The translations under genes were made by a program, and so were the position numbers. This document shows positions 21,801 to 46,258 of a DNA stretch of 64,000 bases, piece after piece. Where the stretch lies: contig CM043801.1 of the NCBI GenBank assembly GCA_023974075.1, positions 19,886,819 through 19,950,818 of the forward strand. The letters run 5' to 3'. The notes beneath the pieces were generated by a model, which saw nothing but the letters and a program-made list of their open reading frames with translations, was not told the origin of the DNA and ran no database searches. Positions within the stretch are counted from its first letter, which is position 1; the number at the start of each line of letters is the position of its first letter. The DNA is from Chaenocephalus aceratus (lineage: Eukaryota > Chordata > Actinopteri > Perciformes > Channichthyidae).

Positions 21801-22520
21801 CTGGGTGTCCCCTCTGGAGGAGAAACCGAGCCCGGAATTCGTGCATTTTCATCGGCCGGCCGCGGACCGAGCGTGCCGCCGAGGAGCCGCTGGCGTTAAT
21901 CCTAACCTCCTTTAACGACTTCTACCGCACATAATCACGTCCACGGATCATGGTTACAAACTGGCAAGCTTGGGAAAACGTAAAATAAAATAATGTTAGG
22001 CAGAGCCAGCCCCCACCCCCCTCCCCCCGCACACCCCTCCCTCTCCTACCGGGTGCTCAACCTTTGGCTCTGCGGAGAAGTGTTACTTTTCAACAGCCCA
22101 TCAGCTTCTTTATCGTCACAGATAGGTGGAGGAAAACCTGGCTCCTCTCGACGACTCCGAATAAAAGGCTCCTCTCGATACACTCTCTAAAAAAACTTCA
22201 CTTCACCACTGACAACTTACTCTGTAGCTTTATCGCCCGTTCTTCGCCGATGGTCGACCAGGGAATGTTTAATCTGCAGTTAACCTCGATAAATCGTTGC
22301 TTTTTTTAAATCCAGGGGATATCCTCTTTTTTCGGCCCTCCCCACTGCCGCGTCTGTTGCCAAATAATGCGCCTCAACACACATGGAGCCGCTGCGTCCT
22401 CTTAGTGGGCATGCGCACCTCGGCATACCAGGACGACCGGATAACATCATGTTAGCCACTGACCACCAAGGGCCAAAGCAGGACGACCATGTCAGGGGCC
22501 CCGGGCTCCTTGGGTTGACC
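21280..22520 (-). promoter_or_regulatory. gatad2a: gatad2a CpG-rich promoter and probable noncoding first exon
   Basis: GC content and CpG density rise sharply over this interval (for example 21840-21900 and 22320-22520) against AT-rich surroundings. On the minus strand, CACCCAG|GTAAAC gives a good donor with the last exon base at 21801. An untranslated exon upstream of it would splice to the 15088 acceptor. An NRF1-like GCATGCGCAC lies near 22409-22418. No TATA box is seen. The transcription start cannot be placed, and some of the island may drive a divergent transcript. Confidence 0.6.
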
Positions 22521-22556
22521 CATGCCCGTACTGAGTTCCCCTCCAACACACAGTCA

Positions 22557-22585
22557 GACACACACACACACACACACACACACAC
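22557..22585 (+). repeat. (CA)n microsatellite
   Basis: A short CA run just outside the gatad2a CpG island. Confidence 0.95.
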
Positions 22586-23214
22586 GGGCACCTAATTGAA
22601 GGCACCACACAGTTCACCAGAAACACTCACCAGCATCACAATTGCATTCTAACATATAATAAATATCAACCTTAGGTCAGGACTAAAAAATACTTTATTA
22701 AGAGCAGGCTATATAGGCACAATGGAACTGGACGCCTGCAAAAATATATCAGATATGAAAAAATGCAACATATAGAACAAAGTTAATCCACATTGTTAAC
22801 AGTGGGCGACGATCAGTTTATTGCAGTGACCTTCAACAGTTCAAAGTTTGCTGTAGGCTCATGGTTTTTTTATGGTGTATTTGGCCAAAATGCACAATAC
22901 GTTAACATAATTTATTTTATTTCATTTCAACAGCTCCTTATTTTGAGATTCAACAATACAACTGTTTTGACATATCTTATTAAAAGTAGCCCATATGTGA
23001 ACACCATCTGAGAGTTTAGTCCAACAAAGTTGAAGGACTCACTCAACCTGTGCTAATTTGTATTGCATGTATGTTGAGTGAGGTATGTTGATGATTTGTC
23101 ACATTGAAACACATGCATAAAAAGCAAAACATTTGAATTGATGAATCCAAAAAGCTTAAAAAATGTTACGTATATTATCTATACACTGTTTGTAAGGTAG
23201 ACTAGTGTTTCAAA
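22586..23214. other. AT-rich intergenic stretch
   Basis: No gene, RNA or clear repeat boundary is recognised between the gatad2a promoter and the LINE relic that follows. Confidence 0.5.
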
Positions 23215-24815
23215 GAGTGAAAGATTTTAATGTCATATGCACATTAGAAATGGCAATGAAAATCTTCTGACCCGAGCTCCTCCAACAATGCAACATGTAT
23301 AATAAAATACAAAAATACAAATAAAAAATAGTGCAAGAAGACTATATACATGTAAATAGAATATGATATATACAAGAACAGAATACGATAAATTAAATAT
23401 TGTACAGTAAGATGAAATTAAATACGGTTTATTACGGTGATAACTATTTAGATAAATAAGTAGATTGCAAGATGACAAACAATGAATGTTTATCGAGGCA
23501 CTTAACAGAGCTCAGGTGTTTAGCAGTCTTATTGCCTGTGGGATAAAACTGTCCCAGAGTCTAGTGGTTTTAGTCTGTAGGATACCACCTGCCAGATGGC
23601 AGCAGACAGAACAGTTTGTGGCTGGGGTGATGGGGTCTTTTATAATCTTGTGGGCTTTCTTCCTGAGCCGCTGGGAGTAACGGTCCTCCATGGATGGCAG
23701 CTCCGTCCTGGTGATGTTCTGTGCAGTTTTCATCATCCTCTGTAAAGTCTTACGGTTGAGGGCGGTTGCAACTGCCATACCAGGCCGTGAGCAGCCAGTC
23801 TGGATACTCTCTATGGTGCACCTGTAGAAGGTCAGGATACTCTCTATGGTGCACCTGTAGAAGGTCAGGATACTCTCTATGGTGCACCTGTAGAAGGTCA
23901 GGATCCTCTCTATGGAGCACCTGTAGAAGGTCAGGATACTCTCTATGGTGCACCTGTAGAAGGTCAGGATCCTCTCTATGGTGCACCTGTAGAAGGTCAG
24001 GATCCTCTCTATGGTGCACCTGTAGAAGGTCAGGATGCTCTCTATGGTGCACCTGTAGAAGGTCAGGATACTCTCTATGGTGCACCTGTAGAAGGTCACG
24101 ATGCCCTCTATGGAGCACCTGTAGAAGGTCAGGATGCTCTCTATGGAGCACCTGTAGAAGGTCAGGATCCTCTCTATGGTGCACCTGTAGAAGGTCAGGA
24201 TACTCTCTATGGTGCACCTGTAGAAGGTCACAATGCCCTCTATGGTGCACCTGTAGAAGGTCAGGATACTCTCTATGGTGCACCTGTAGAAGGTCAGGAT
24301 ACTCTCTATGGAGCACCTGTAGAAGGTCAGGATCCTCTCTATGGTGCACCTGTAGAAGGTCAGGATACTCTCTATGGTGCACCTGTAGAAGGTCAGGATA
24401 CTCTCTATGGTGCACCTGTAGAAGGTCAGGATACTCTCTATGGTGCACCTGTAGAAGGTCAGGATACTCTCTATGGTGCACCTGTAGAAGGTCAGGATAC
24501 TCTCTATGGAGCACCTGTAGAAGGTCAGGATGCTCTCTATGGTGCACCTGTAGAAGGTCAGGATGCCCTCTATGGTGCACCTGTAGAAGGTCAGGATACT
24601 CTCTATGGTGCACCTGTAGAAGTTGCAGATTGTCCTGGAGTCCATGTTGAACCTCCTCAGCCTGCGGAGGAAGAAGAGCCGATGTCGAGCTGTTTTGGTG
24701 ATGGTGATGAGTCCATGTCCGGTCCTCAGTGATGTGAACACCGAGGAACCTGCAGCTGCTGACTCTCTTCACTGTAGTCCCATTGATAGCGATGTTTCCT
24801 GAATACATTGGCAAA
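23215..24815 (-). pseudogene. Decayed non-LTR retrotransposon (ORF2 3' part) with internal minisatellite
   Basis: Minus-strand frames encode the C-terminal part of a fish LINE ORF2. Upstream is INGTTVKRVSSCRFLGVHIT, then HRLFFLRRLRRFNMDSRTIC. After the minisatellite come WYGSCNRP in one frame and LNRKTLQRMMKTAQNITRTE, then TTRLWDSFIPQAIRLLN, in another. At least one frameshift separates the segments near 24700. The likely 3' UTR runs to about 23220 and ends in a CATATGACATTAAAATCTTT-like tail. The 5' part, including the reverse-transcriptase catalytic motif and the endonuclease, is absent. The clade is not assigned. Confidence 0.75.
23802..24625 (-). repeat. 25-copy 33-bp minisatellite derived from LINE coding sequence
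   Basis: The unit translates on the minus strand as TFYRCTIESIL in the original LINE frame, and 25 units can be counted. The flanking LINE text is continuous with one normal unit, so the array grew by amplification of 11 codons. Units differ at a few positions (Thr/Ser after Cys, Ser/Gly/Arg before Ile). Because 33 is divisible by 3 and the units lack stops, frames on both strands stay open over the array; these ORFs are by-products, not genes. Confidence 0.95.
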
Positions 24816-29500
<4,685 letters not shown>

Positions 29501-29559
29501 ACATAATGTTTGTGGTCTATGTTCCAACCGAGAATATTTACGAGTGGGACCTTTAGCGG

Positions 29560-29711
29560 AATTTACTATTCAACAACCGTTTGCCGCAAATGTACGCCCT
29601 GCGTTAGTTGGAGCTGTAAGGAGTGAGCACAACCATTACGCAAACAGCGTAAATCGAAAGCGGCAGTCTTCATTGATAACAGTAGAGCAGCCTGTCTGTC
29701 ACTGGGCGTTG
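29560..29711 (+). other. armc6: armc6 promoter / noncoding first exon (inferred)
   Basis: A locally CpG-richer stretch ends in GGCGTTG|GTAAGAGTT, a strong donor with the last exon base at 29711. It would splice to the acceptor CAG at 29942-29944, upstream of the armc6 start codon. The transcription start is not resolved. Confidence 0.45.
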
Positions 29712-29956
29712 GTAAGAGTTAAGTGATGTGACTTGTGTTTTTTATGAAGATATTTGTCTCAAGTGTGATAAACAAAACGTTAGAAGAGCTTTATGTATCG
29801 CTAGCTTTGTGAAATGAAACAGCCACAGTAGAAAACAAGAGCGCAGACAACACATCGTCTAGCTAACACTAGCTATTACTAGCTGAAACTGAATCAACGA
29901 GTTTGATATTCTCATTGTTTGACATAATCTTTATGACATTTCAGAGTAGAGACCAG

Positions 29957-32599
29957 ATGGAGAAAATGGCTAAGCGGATGATCACCCAGGAAACCTTCGA
30001 TGCTGCTGTCAGGGAAAACATGGAGGAGTTTGAGATGGATCCTGATGAGGCTCTGAAGGATGCTGTGGAGCAGTTTGAGTCTCAAGGTAACATAGCTACA
30101 AAGGACGATGGCTGGTATTTAAGGAGTGAACAGTTTTGTTGATAGTCAGACTGTATATTATTATCTTAATGAAGCCAAACCTATCATATAGGTAAACTTT
30201 AGGTGAAACATATCAACTATTTACAACCTTTTTTTCATCAGCAAAGGCCATACAGAACAAACTTTGTTTTACAAATAGTGCCCTGATTACAGTATACCAA
30301 ACAAGAGAAGCACACACACGTTACAGTATACATTTACAAATTGTACAACAACCCAGCTAAATACCTAGCATACATCAGGGAAAGGAGATATACATGTAGG
30401 GAAACACATTCAAATTAAATACTTGCATTTACACTTCTATATGTAAGCCAACATATTGATCGAAAGGGATAGTGTGCCGTTGTGACCCATGCTATTCTAA
30501 ATGTTCTAAAATGGCAACAGCTGGTTCACGAAGACTCTGATCAATTACAAATCTCTTAGTATAAGAAAATAAGTATTATATAGTATCTTTCCTTTCCATT
30601 CATTTAGTAACTGACTTTACTTAAACGTTGTTCCATCAACCCACACACAAGATAAAGCTGGATAGTGACTAACAATGTTTTAAAGTTCCTTATTGGAAAG
30701 TTGATAACAAGTTTTACCATCAGCCCACAAAATAGTTTAAAGTATTCATACACACCTGTTTTCTGTGTCGATGCAGGTGTGAACCTCAATTGTATAATAC
30801 AAGCTGTACCACCAGTATCATCTGATGGCAAACAAGAGCCAACACATGAAGTCTTAAAGGTAATCCTAATTTGAGAAAAAGGGATTACTAAATGCAAAAG
30901 TTTCACAATCTCACATCTGTTTTCTACTTTCAGGTTTTGAATTCCCTCTGCATTGTAAAAGATACAGCCAGTGTGCAGGATGTGAAGGCAGATTTAAAAC
31001 GCTTTACCGAGCTTTGTTCACTTGAACTTGCCCAGAGGTACCTGGCTGCTCAAAAAGACGCCTACCCCGTCATCCTCTCTTACTGCAAAAAGGGTATGGA
31101 GGAGCAGGAAGCTGTGTTTACCGCTCTCTCCGCCCTGGCTGCACTGACAAATGGACAGCCAGACTTGTTGAATGCAGAGGGCCAGCAATTCCTTTTGAAT
31201 ATCCTCAAGAAGTACAAGGCAGAGTCCTCTGTGACACGTGTAGCCTTAACCACCGTCCGTCAATGCTGTTTGAAACATGAACAGAACAGGCAGGATTTGG
31301 TCAAAGCTGGCATCCTGCCTCTGCTGACCGGTGCCATCAAACAACACGGTGAAAGTGCTCAGATCGTCAAGGAGGCCACTGCAGCTCTCAAGGTCATGAC
31401 CTTCGACGATGATATCCGAGTTGCCTTTGGGCAAGCTCATGAACACGCAAAGATGATTGTTCTTGAGAATAGTGGACTGAAGGTTTTAATTGGGGCTGCG
31501 AACGGTAAGGCCCGCTGATGAATAGTTGTTTCAGGTGTTTAGCATGATATCTTTAACCACTTTAGTTTAAAAAAACAAAACAAATTCTGATGATATCCTT
31601 TGTTTTTCCCTCACAGCTCACCTTGATAATACTTCTGTTCTGAGTGAGCTGTGTGCAACGTTGTCCCATCTGGCTGTGAGGAATGAGTTCTGTCAGGACA
31701 TCTGTGACCTGGGGGGATTGAAACTCATCATGACGCTGCTTGCGGAAGGCTTTGAGAAAGCGGTAATCTGCTTAAAACATGGCGATGTTTTACAGACTGT
31801 AAGGAATATATGTTCACTGTGTATGTTATGCTCACTGAACTGGTTTATCATTGCAGGAGTTGATTCGGCAGGTCTTTAGTGCGATACGGGCCATAGCAGG
31901 AAATGACGACGTGAAAGACGCAGTTGTTAATGCCGGTGGAGTCCAGCTCATTGTCATTGCCATGAACCGACACATGAACAATTCCGCTGTGAGTAAAATG
32001 TCATACCTGTAGCATTTAACACAGATTGATGCTTACAAATATTATAATTGGTTGTTTTTTGCTGGATAAAAATGTAATTGAGTAATGATTTAATTCTGGA
32101 AAATGTCCTAAGATTATGTTCATGTTCTACTGTAGGTGTGTGAGCAAGGCTGTGCATGTCTCTCGGTGCTTGCTCTGCGTAAACCGGAAAACTGTATAGT
32201 CATCATGGAAAATGGAGGTGCCATGGCTGCTGTGCAGGCTATGAGGACACATACCAATTCGATCAATGTCCAGGTATTATATCCATATTCCAAGGTCATT
32301 CATTTTCATTAATATTTGTACCTAATACAAATCAGGCCTTTTTATGTTTGCCAACTATCTGTCCATGTTTTCTTTTTTTAAATCAGAAACAGGCATGTAT
32401 GCTGATGAGAAACTTGGTTGGCCGTTTGAGTAACCTAAGCCAACCAATCCTGGATCTGGGCGCAGAGGACCTGATAAACCAGTACCTCAAGACCCATCAA
32501 GACTGTGGAGATCTGGGTAAAGCAGCCCTCAGAGATCTTGGATGTCACGTGGAGCTCCGAGAGCTCTGGACCGGCAAACATGGCAGCCTCACCCAGTGA
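29957..32599 (+). CDS. armc6: Armadillo repeat-containing protein 6
   Basis: Armadillo-repeat protein with no catalytic motif; its cellular role is poorly known. Seven coding exons join in phase: 29957-30086, 30777-30859, 30934-31504, 31617-31762, 31857-31988, 32136-32273 and 32387-32599. They give 470 residues, close to the human protein. The N-terminus [20 protein letters not shown] and the following [20 protein letters not shown] match the family. Diagnostic blocks follow: [83 protein letters not shown], and the end [19 protein letters not shown]. Armadillo-type helical repeats fill about residues 110-450. Exon 4 (31617-31762) ends at FEKA and lacks the short loop that follows this point in the human protein as I recall it. 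An in-frame ATG at 29903 lies in the intron, so 29957 is preferred. Confidence 0.95.
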
Positions 32600-32936
32600 A
32601 AGTAAAGAAGAGCATTAATGTACATCCTTACAGTGAGCCTAAAGCTTCTTTTCAGGCAAGAAAACATGTTATGTTGGAATAGTCAAGAGTTTAAGCTGGT
32701 GCATCTACCCAGTTTCACACATTTGTTAAAAGGAGAGGATGTAGAACAAATATTTGTAAGCAGGCCACCTGTCCGACACAACGCCTTTGAGAGGTCATTG
32801 TAGTCCATGTAATCATGTTTTGTTTGCTCACAAATCCTCTGTTGCCCAATTTTATATGTGTACCACATTTTTGTTGATAATATGTAGATGTTAATTTTCT
32901 TACTTTTTGTGCCATGGGTTTATCTTAATAAATGTA

Positions 32937-32942
32937 TTTGCT
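32937..32942 (+). terminator. armc6: armc6 polyadenylation signal
   Basis: A canonical AATAAA lies 338 bases after the armc6 stop codon, followed by T/GT-rich sequence. A second AATAAA near 33275 is an alternative. Confidence 0.6.
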
Positions 32943-33390
32943 GCTATGCAAACATTTTACCTGCACTGGTTTGTGCAGTCTCTTTGCAGCCACATTTAAA
33001 TGTATTGAATGAATTATACTTTTACTAGATCTAAACATTTCCTTTGTATGTGTTTCGTTTGTTTATCCATTATTACAATTTAAATTAAAATCTCTGATAG
33101 TAAGATCTACCATTGGCAACTGTACTGAACATTTAGTATTGATTTTCTCACTTTGACTGTTATAATGACTCACTATTGTTCATTTTTGTGACTTTTATTT
33201 AAGATATCATACATTGATACATACTTAGGAGCTGTTACAACTGTTAATACAACTCTGCCTGTTACTGAGCATCAATAAAGTAAAAAAACAAGGCTATAGT
33301 AAGCAAGCTTGTTGCCAAGTGTGTCTTCTGCTCACGCCCCTCTACCGACCTATCCAAACCTATGATCCAAACATGCCCCTCCTCGTTGGG

Positions 33391-33758
33391 ACTTCATTTC
33401 CCAGAATGCCACCGCGCTCCTCCTTATCCAACACTGTGGCTAACGTTAACCTCCTCGGGTCGTTGACAGCAGTAGTAAGGGCATAAATAAGACAGCCACT
33501 CACTTAAAGTCACTGCAGACCTGAGGGTTATGAGAAACGTGTCGTTACACCAGGAGACATTTTTAGAAAGACACTTAATATTTCCACAGCTGTGTCGACG
33601 AGATAACATTAACGTTGTTTCAGTGAGCTAACAGCTAGCTAACTTGCTAACGCGTTCGCTAACTTGGAAAAAGCTTTCGAAAAACCTGCTAGAAACTCGA
33701 AACAACGCACCAAGTGAAGGATATAAATGTATCAGACATATTCGTGATGGTGTTTAAG
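33391..33758 (+). promoter_or_regulatory. slc25a42: slc25a42 promoter and noncoding first exon
   Basis: A CpG-richer segment begins at 33391 with ACTTCATTTCCCAGAATGC, one base from the remembered SBF/ZNF143 promoter consensus. It ends in GTGTTTAAG|GTAAGAA, a strong donor with the last base at 33758. The region follows the armc6 poly(A) signal and precedes the slc25a42 start codon, consistent with an untranslated first exon as in mammalian orthologues. ATG at 33747 would start a very short upstream ORF that ends soon after splicing to exon 2. The exact start site is not resolved. Confidence 0.6.
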
Positions 33759-36210
33759 GTAAGAAATGTAACGCTAGTTTTAATCTACTGACAGCTAGCT
33801 GGCTGCCCAGGGTGTCTTTATGTTATGTTGGTGGATAAGTTTGGACCTGTGAGTGCACTACACAGACAGAAAGACAAGCATGGAGATTATTTTATGAATT
33901 CATATATGATTATTTACCGCTAGTAATTGTAAATATACCCTCTTTATTGTTATGCAGTTTTTACAATATGTTAAAATGTATTTTGAAACATTACATGCCA
34001 ATGAAATGCCATAATCAGAATGTGGTTTATTGGCAGGTACGTCTACATACAAGGAATTTGCTTTGGTGTATGGAGGTGCAAACAAACAACATAGGCTATA
34101 GATAGATATAAAAAGTTAATGTAACAAATATAACGATTATTACTACATAACATATTCTTTTAAAACAATTGAGCATAACAAAAAAGAATAAAAACAATTA
34201 TTTACTCCAAACATAAATATAAACCAAAGAAACTAAAAGTACAATGAAAATATGACATATGATAAACTACAGCATATTATATTGCCTAATGTTTCAACAA
34301 CGTATAAATACCAGGAGGTATAGACAACACATGATTTAATTCAGTCACATACAGCTACACCACAATCATTGATTTTATAATTTAAATTGTATTTAGAGCT
34401 GAAAAAAGGTTGAGAATCCTACAGTCCATTGACAGACTTGATTGTCAATGTGATTTGATTGTAAATGGTGATTATCTTATGATTTATTTTTGGTTGATCT
34501 GAACAAAACTCAAATTTTGAAGATGTCTTCCTAGACTCAGGAAAATTGTGAGCACTATTTAGTCAAAGTAAATTACATTCACACATACGTTTGACTGATG
34601 ATTATGGCCAGTTTGCTAAATGTCTCAGATAAATAGTTCACACACAGGGATGTTTGTGTTTTATGAACACTATCAAACCACAGGTACTGCTCTTCTTCTC
34701 AACTCCTGAGTGTAAAGCATCAGCCGAGCCTGAGGCACACTAAATGGGTAAAGTTAAAAGGATATGCAAGGGGAGGAATGAGGGAAGGTCCCGGAGCAAG
34801 GACAGTGTGTGAGGTGAAAGGGGTGTTAGGTCAGCACTCATTTGAGGATCTGGCTTGAAGCCCTGCTGTCCTGAAGCCAATATCAGTTGCCCACGACTAC
34901 ACAGCCTTTCAGCTGACACTGTTTGCTCTCTTGTCTCATGGCTTTCTCTCTTCCTCTTGTTTTGCTTGATTCTCTTCGCTGTTTCTATACTCCTTCAAGT
35001 GGAGTTTACAATTATTTTGTTGAATGTTACAGTGGAGCCATGAAAAGCTCCACTGTAACATTCAACAAAATAATTGTGTCTAGTACTGACAAAGACATTT
35101 GGAAAAGATAATTCAATTGAATATAACGTATAACTAAATGTTCTCTGGGAACAGTTGACAACAACATATGCATTATATAAACTATGTGGAAACAAATCTA
35201 AACCCTAAATGATCTCAACATCAAGAAATGATTAATAAAGTAACTACAACAGACGAATCAGTCCCTATTTTTGGCTGTTTTGTGGAAAATATGTATACTA
35301 CAAACCTTATTTAAGAGTTAAATAATAGTCTTTAAAATAAGTATTGCAGCCTAGCTCTACATTATTCACATGCCAACTTTGAATATGTTCTCATGCAGTT
35401 CAGGTTGACATATTTGAAAGCTTTTAAATAGTGACTGTGAGAGTTAGTTGGCTTGAGCGTTGCTCAGCTGTGAACAGTGTGCAGTGAGCTGGGGTGAAGG
35501 TTGCATGAATAGGTTTGTCCAGTAGAATGATAAGCTCATTGTAGATGTAGAACATGCAGCCATCTTTGTTTGTTAAGGCAATGAGATCCCACATCTCATG
35601 ATAGTCTGCAGTGACTATCAATACAAGAAAGATAATACTGTACTCTGGTATGTTAGCGATGAAGAGGGTTAAATGGTTCTCTTGTTTTTCTTTTTTAAAA
35701 GCTTTGCTCACACATCACTTTTCACCGATAATTCTTCAAGAGATTGTTTGTGTGTAACTTACTTCACACATTGTACTTTGCTCATTAGCTTTCTTAAGCT
35801 GGCATAGGTGTGGCAATTGGGTAAAAGGTAACTGGATTGTTCTTCAGGGAAAACACAAGGTTGTTTTAACAGTATCTTGTTAATAGATAACCCCCTCTCT
35901 CAGTGACTTATTGTGCAGAGGAGTGCAAAGAAAGTACTAGAATAAATGTCTGCATGCAGGAACACAGGGTGAGACTTGAATACATTTGTACTCATTTTGC
36001 CACATGATCAAATCTAGCTATGCTCCTGTATGTAAAATATTGCTTTGTAGACAGTGTTGTCATGACAGGCTTGTCACTCGATCCTGACACGGACGCTCAG
36101 CCACCAACATATCTCGTCAATTGTTTTATATTTAGGCTAACCTAACACTGACCTCTCTCTCTCTCTCCCCCAACCCCCCCCACTCCCACCCCCTGGTGGT
36201 GCTGCCCCTG
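33759..36210 (+). other. slc25a42: slc25a42 intron 1
   Basis: AT-rich intron with no exon. Its one conspicuous structure is the perfect hairpin at 35008-35077. It ends in the long polypyrimidine stretch at about 36152-36200. Confidence 0.55.
35008..35077. repeat. Perfect 31-bp inverted repeat with 8-nt loop
   Basis: The arm 35008-35038 is the exact reverse complement of 35047-35077, with loop CATGAAAA between. The arms start ACAATTATTTTG and end ACAGTGGAGC. Pairing stops at once outside the arms. In the slc25a42 pre-mRNA it would form a fully paired 70-nt stem-loop. It could be a palindromic MITE remnant or a young miRNA-like hairpin. Confidence 0.9.
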
Positions 36211-36216
36211 TCTGCA

Positions 36217-36267
36217 GCAGTTGAATTCATGAGCAGGTTCAGTGACAGCAGTGCGTAGTCCTCCGGG
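36217..36267 (+). other. slc25a42: slc25a42 5' UTR segment of exon 2 with an upstream ORF
   Basis: The acceptor is CTGCAG ending at 36216 or the overlapping CAG ending at 36220. ATG at 36229 opens a 9-codon ORF (MSRFSDSSA) that stops before the main start at 36268, so it may damp translation. Whether the transcript includes it depends on the acceptor used. Confidence 0.5.
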
Positions 36268-44801
<8,534 letters not shown>

Positions 44802-45112
44802 TAGCGATACAGAGGGGGGGGGGGGAAATTGGGGATTGCTGGATGACGTGTTCCCAGTTGAACCATCTGGAGAGAAGGGAAGTTGGAGAGTGACCATGGT
44901 GTACACACACACTGGCTCAGAATGCTTTATATTAATGTATTCTCTCACGTTATCGGTGTGCAGCAGGGGATGTAAGTGTGTGTGGTCTGTGGGAGGATAC
45001 ACACTGTTGTCATGGACAGCTAAGTGCAATATGTGCAGTGATTTTCTGTGCGTTTGTGTGAACACATGATTCATAACGCTCCTGCCCTGGTGGACCAGTC
45101 AATCTGAAAGTT

Positions 45113-45313
<201 letters not shown>

Positions 45314-46200
45314 GGGTCTCCCAACTGCCTTCGGTTGTCTGCTTAAAACTGACACCTTTGAAATGCAGATTTAAACTTATTTATTTTCTAACTTTTCAAG
45401 CTGTATTTGATAACAGTAAAATAAGCCCCCTTGAGATTAGTTTTTTGTGAGTGCATTTGTTTTAAGGAATTATACCAAAGGATAGTATATAAGATAGTTA
45501 TAGTAGATTATATGGTGTTAGTGGTGTATTTTTAAGCACAAAAGCTGTCATAGTACAACTGGAAGAGCAACAATCATGCCATTGCTGCTGCCGTCATATG
45601 CTCAGTTTTTGTTTGAGTTGCATTTATTGAAATGAGTCCAGTATCTACAAGTGGAGCCCGCTAAAGATTGACATTATACTCACCCGTGCCAACAGATATG
45701 AAGTATAAAGAGTGCCCATATGATTTTGTTTGTTTGCACTGTGATCTATGATGGGCTTTTTAAAAGATTGTGATTGAAATGTGTGTTGTTTGAAGTACTA
45801 ATACAGATGTTTAGACAGATTTATGTACCAGTTGGGAAAACAAGAAGTTAACCTCCTACAGTCCCATTTAATGCACATCAAGCAATATAATATTACATAT
45901 ATACAGTCTAATGTAACTCCTGACGACAGCCCTGCAATGAACATATATCATCATGAAGATTACAATGTGCTGTTACTGTGTGACAAGTGTCGCTTTCAGT
46001 CCAGTACGCTTCTAGCCGTGTTGTTTTGGATACAATGTATTGAGGTGTTTCTAATATACACACGGTCACATATAGATATCAGTGTTTCCCTTACCATTGT
46101 CTTGGAGGGGCGCTGTGCCCCGCCAACGATGCCCCCCCTGAAATTCTATTCAAATTCAAATAAAAAAAAAATTCTAATTCAAGGTGTTTAAAAAAAAAAA

Positions 46201-46258
46201 AAAGTATTTATTTTATATGTATATATAATATATATATATATAATATATATATATATAG
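46201..46258. repeat. AT-rich low-complexity tract
   Basis: Poly-A is followed by TATATA repeats. Confidence 0.85.

Noticed and set aside
23802..24625. CRISPR-like regular repeats
   Set aside because: The units are contiguous with no spacers, and the genome is eukaryotic; this is a minisatellite.
23512..24814. Long ORFs (about 290-410 codons) on both strands
   Set aside because: They are frames left open by the 33-bp minisatellite; the minus frame is a decayed LINE ORF2, not a host gene.
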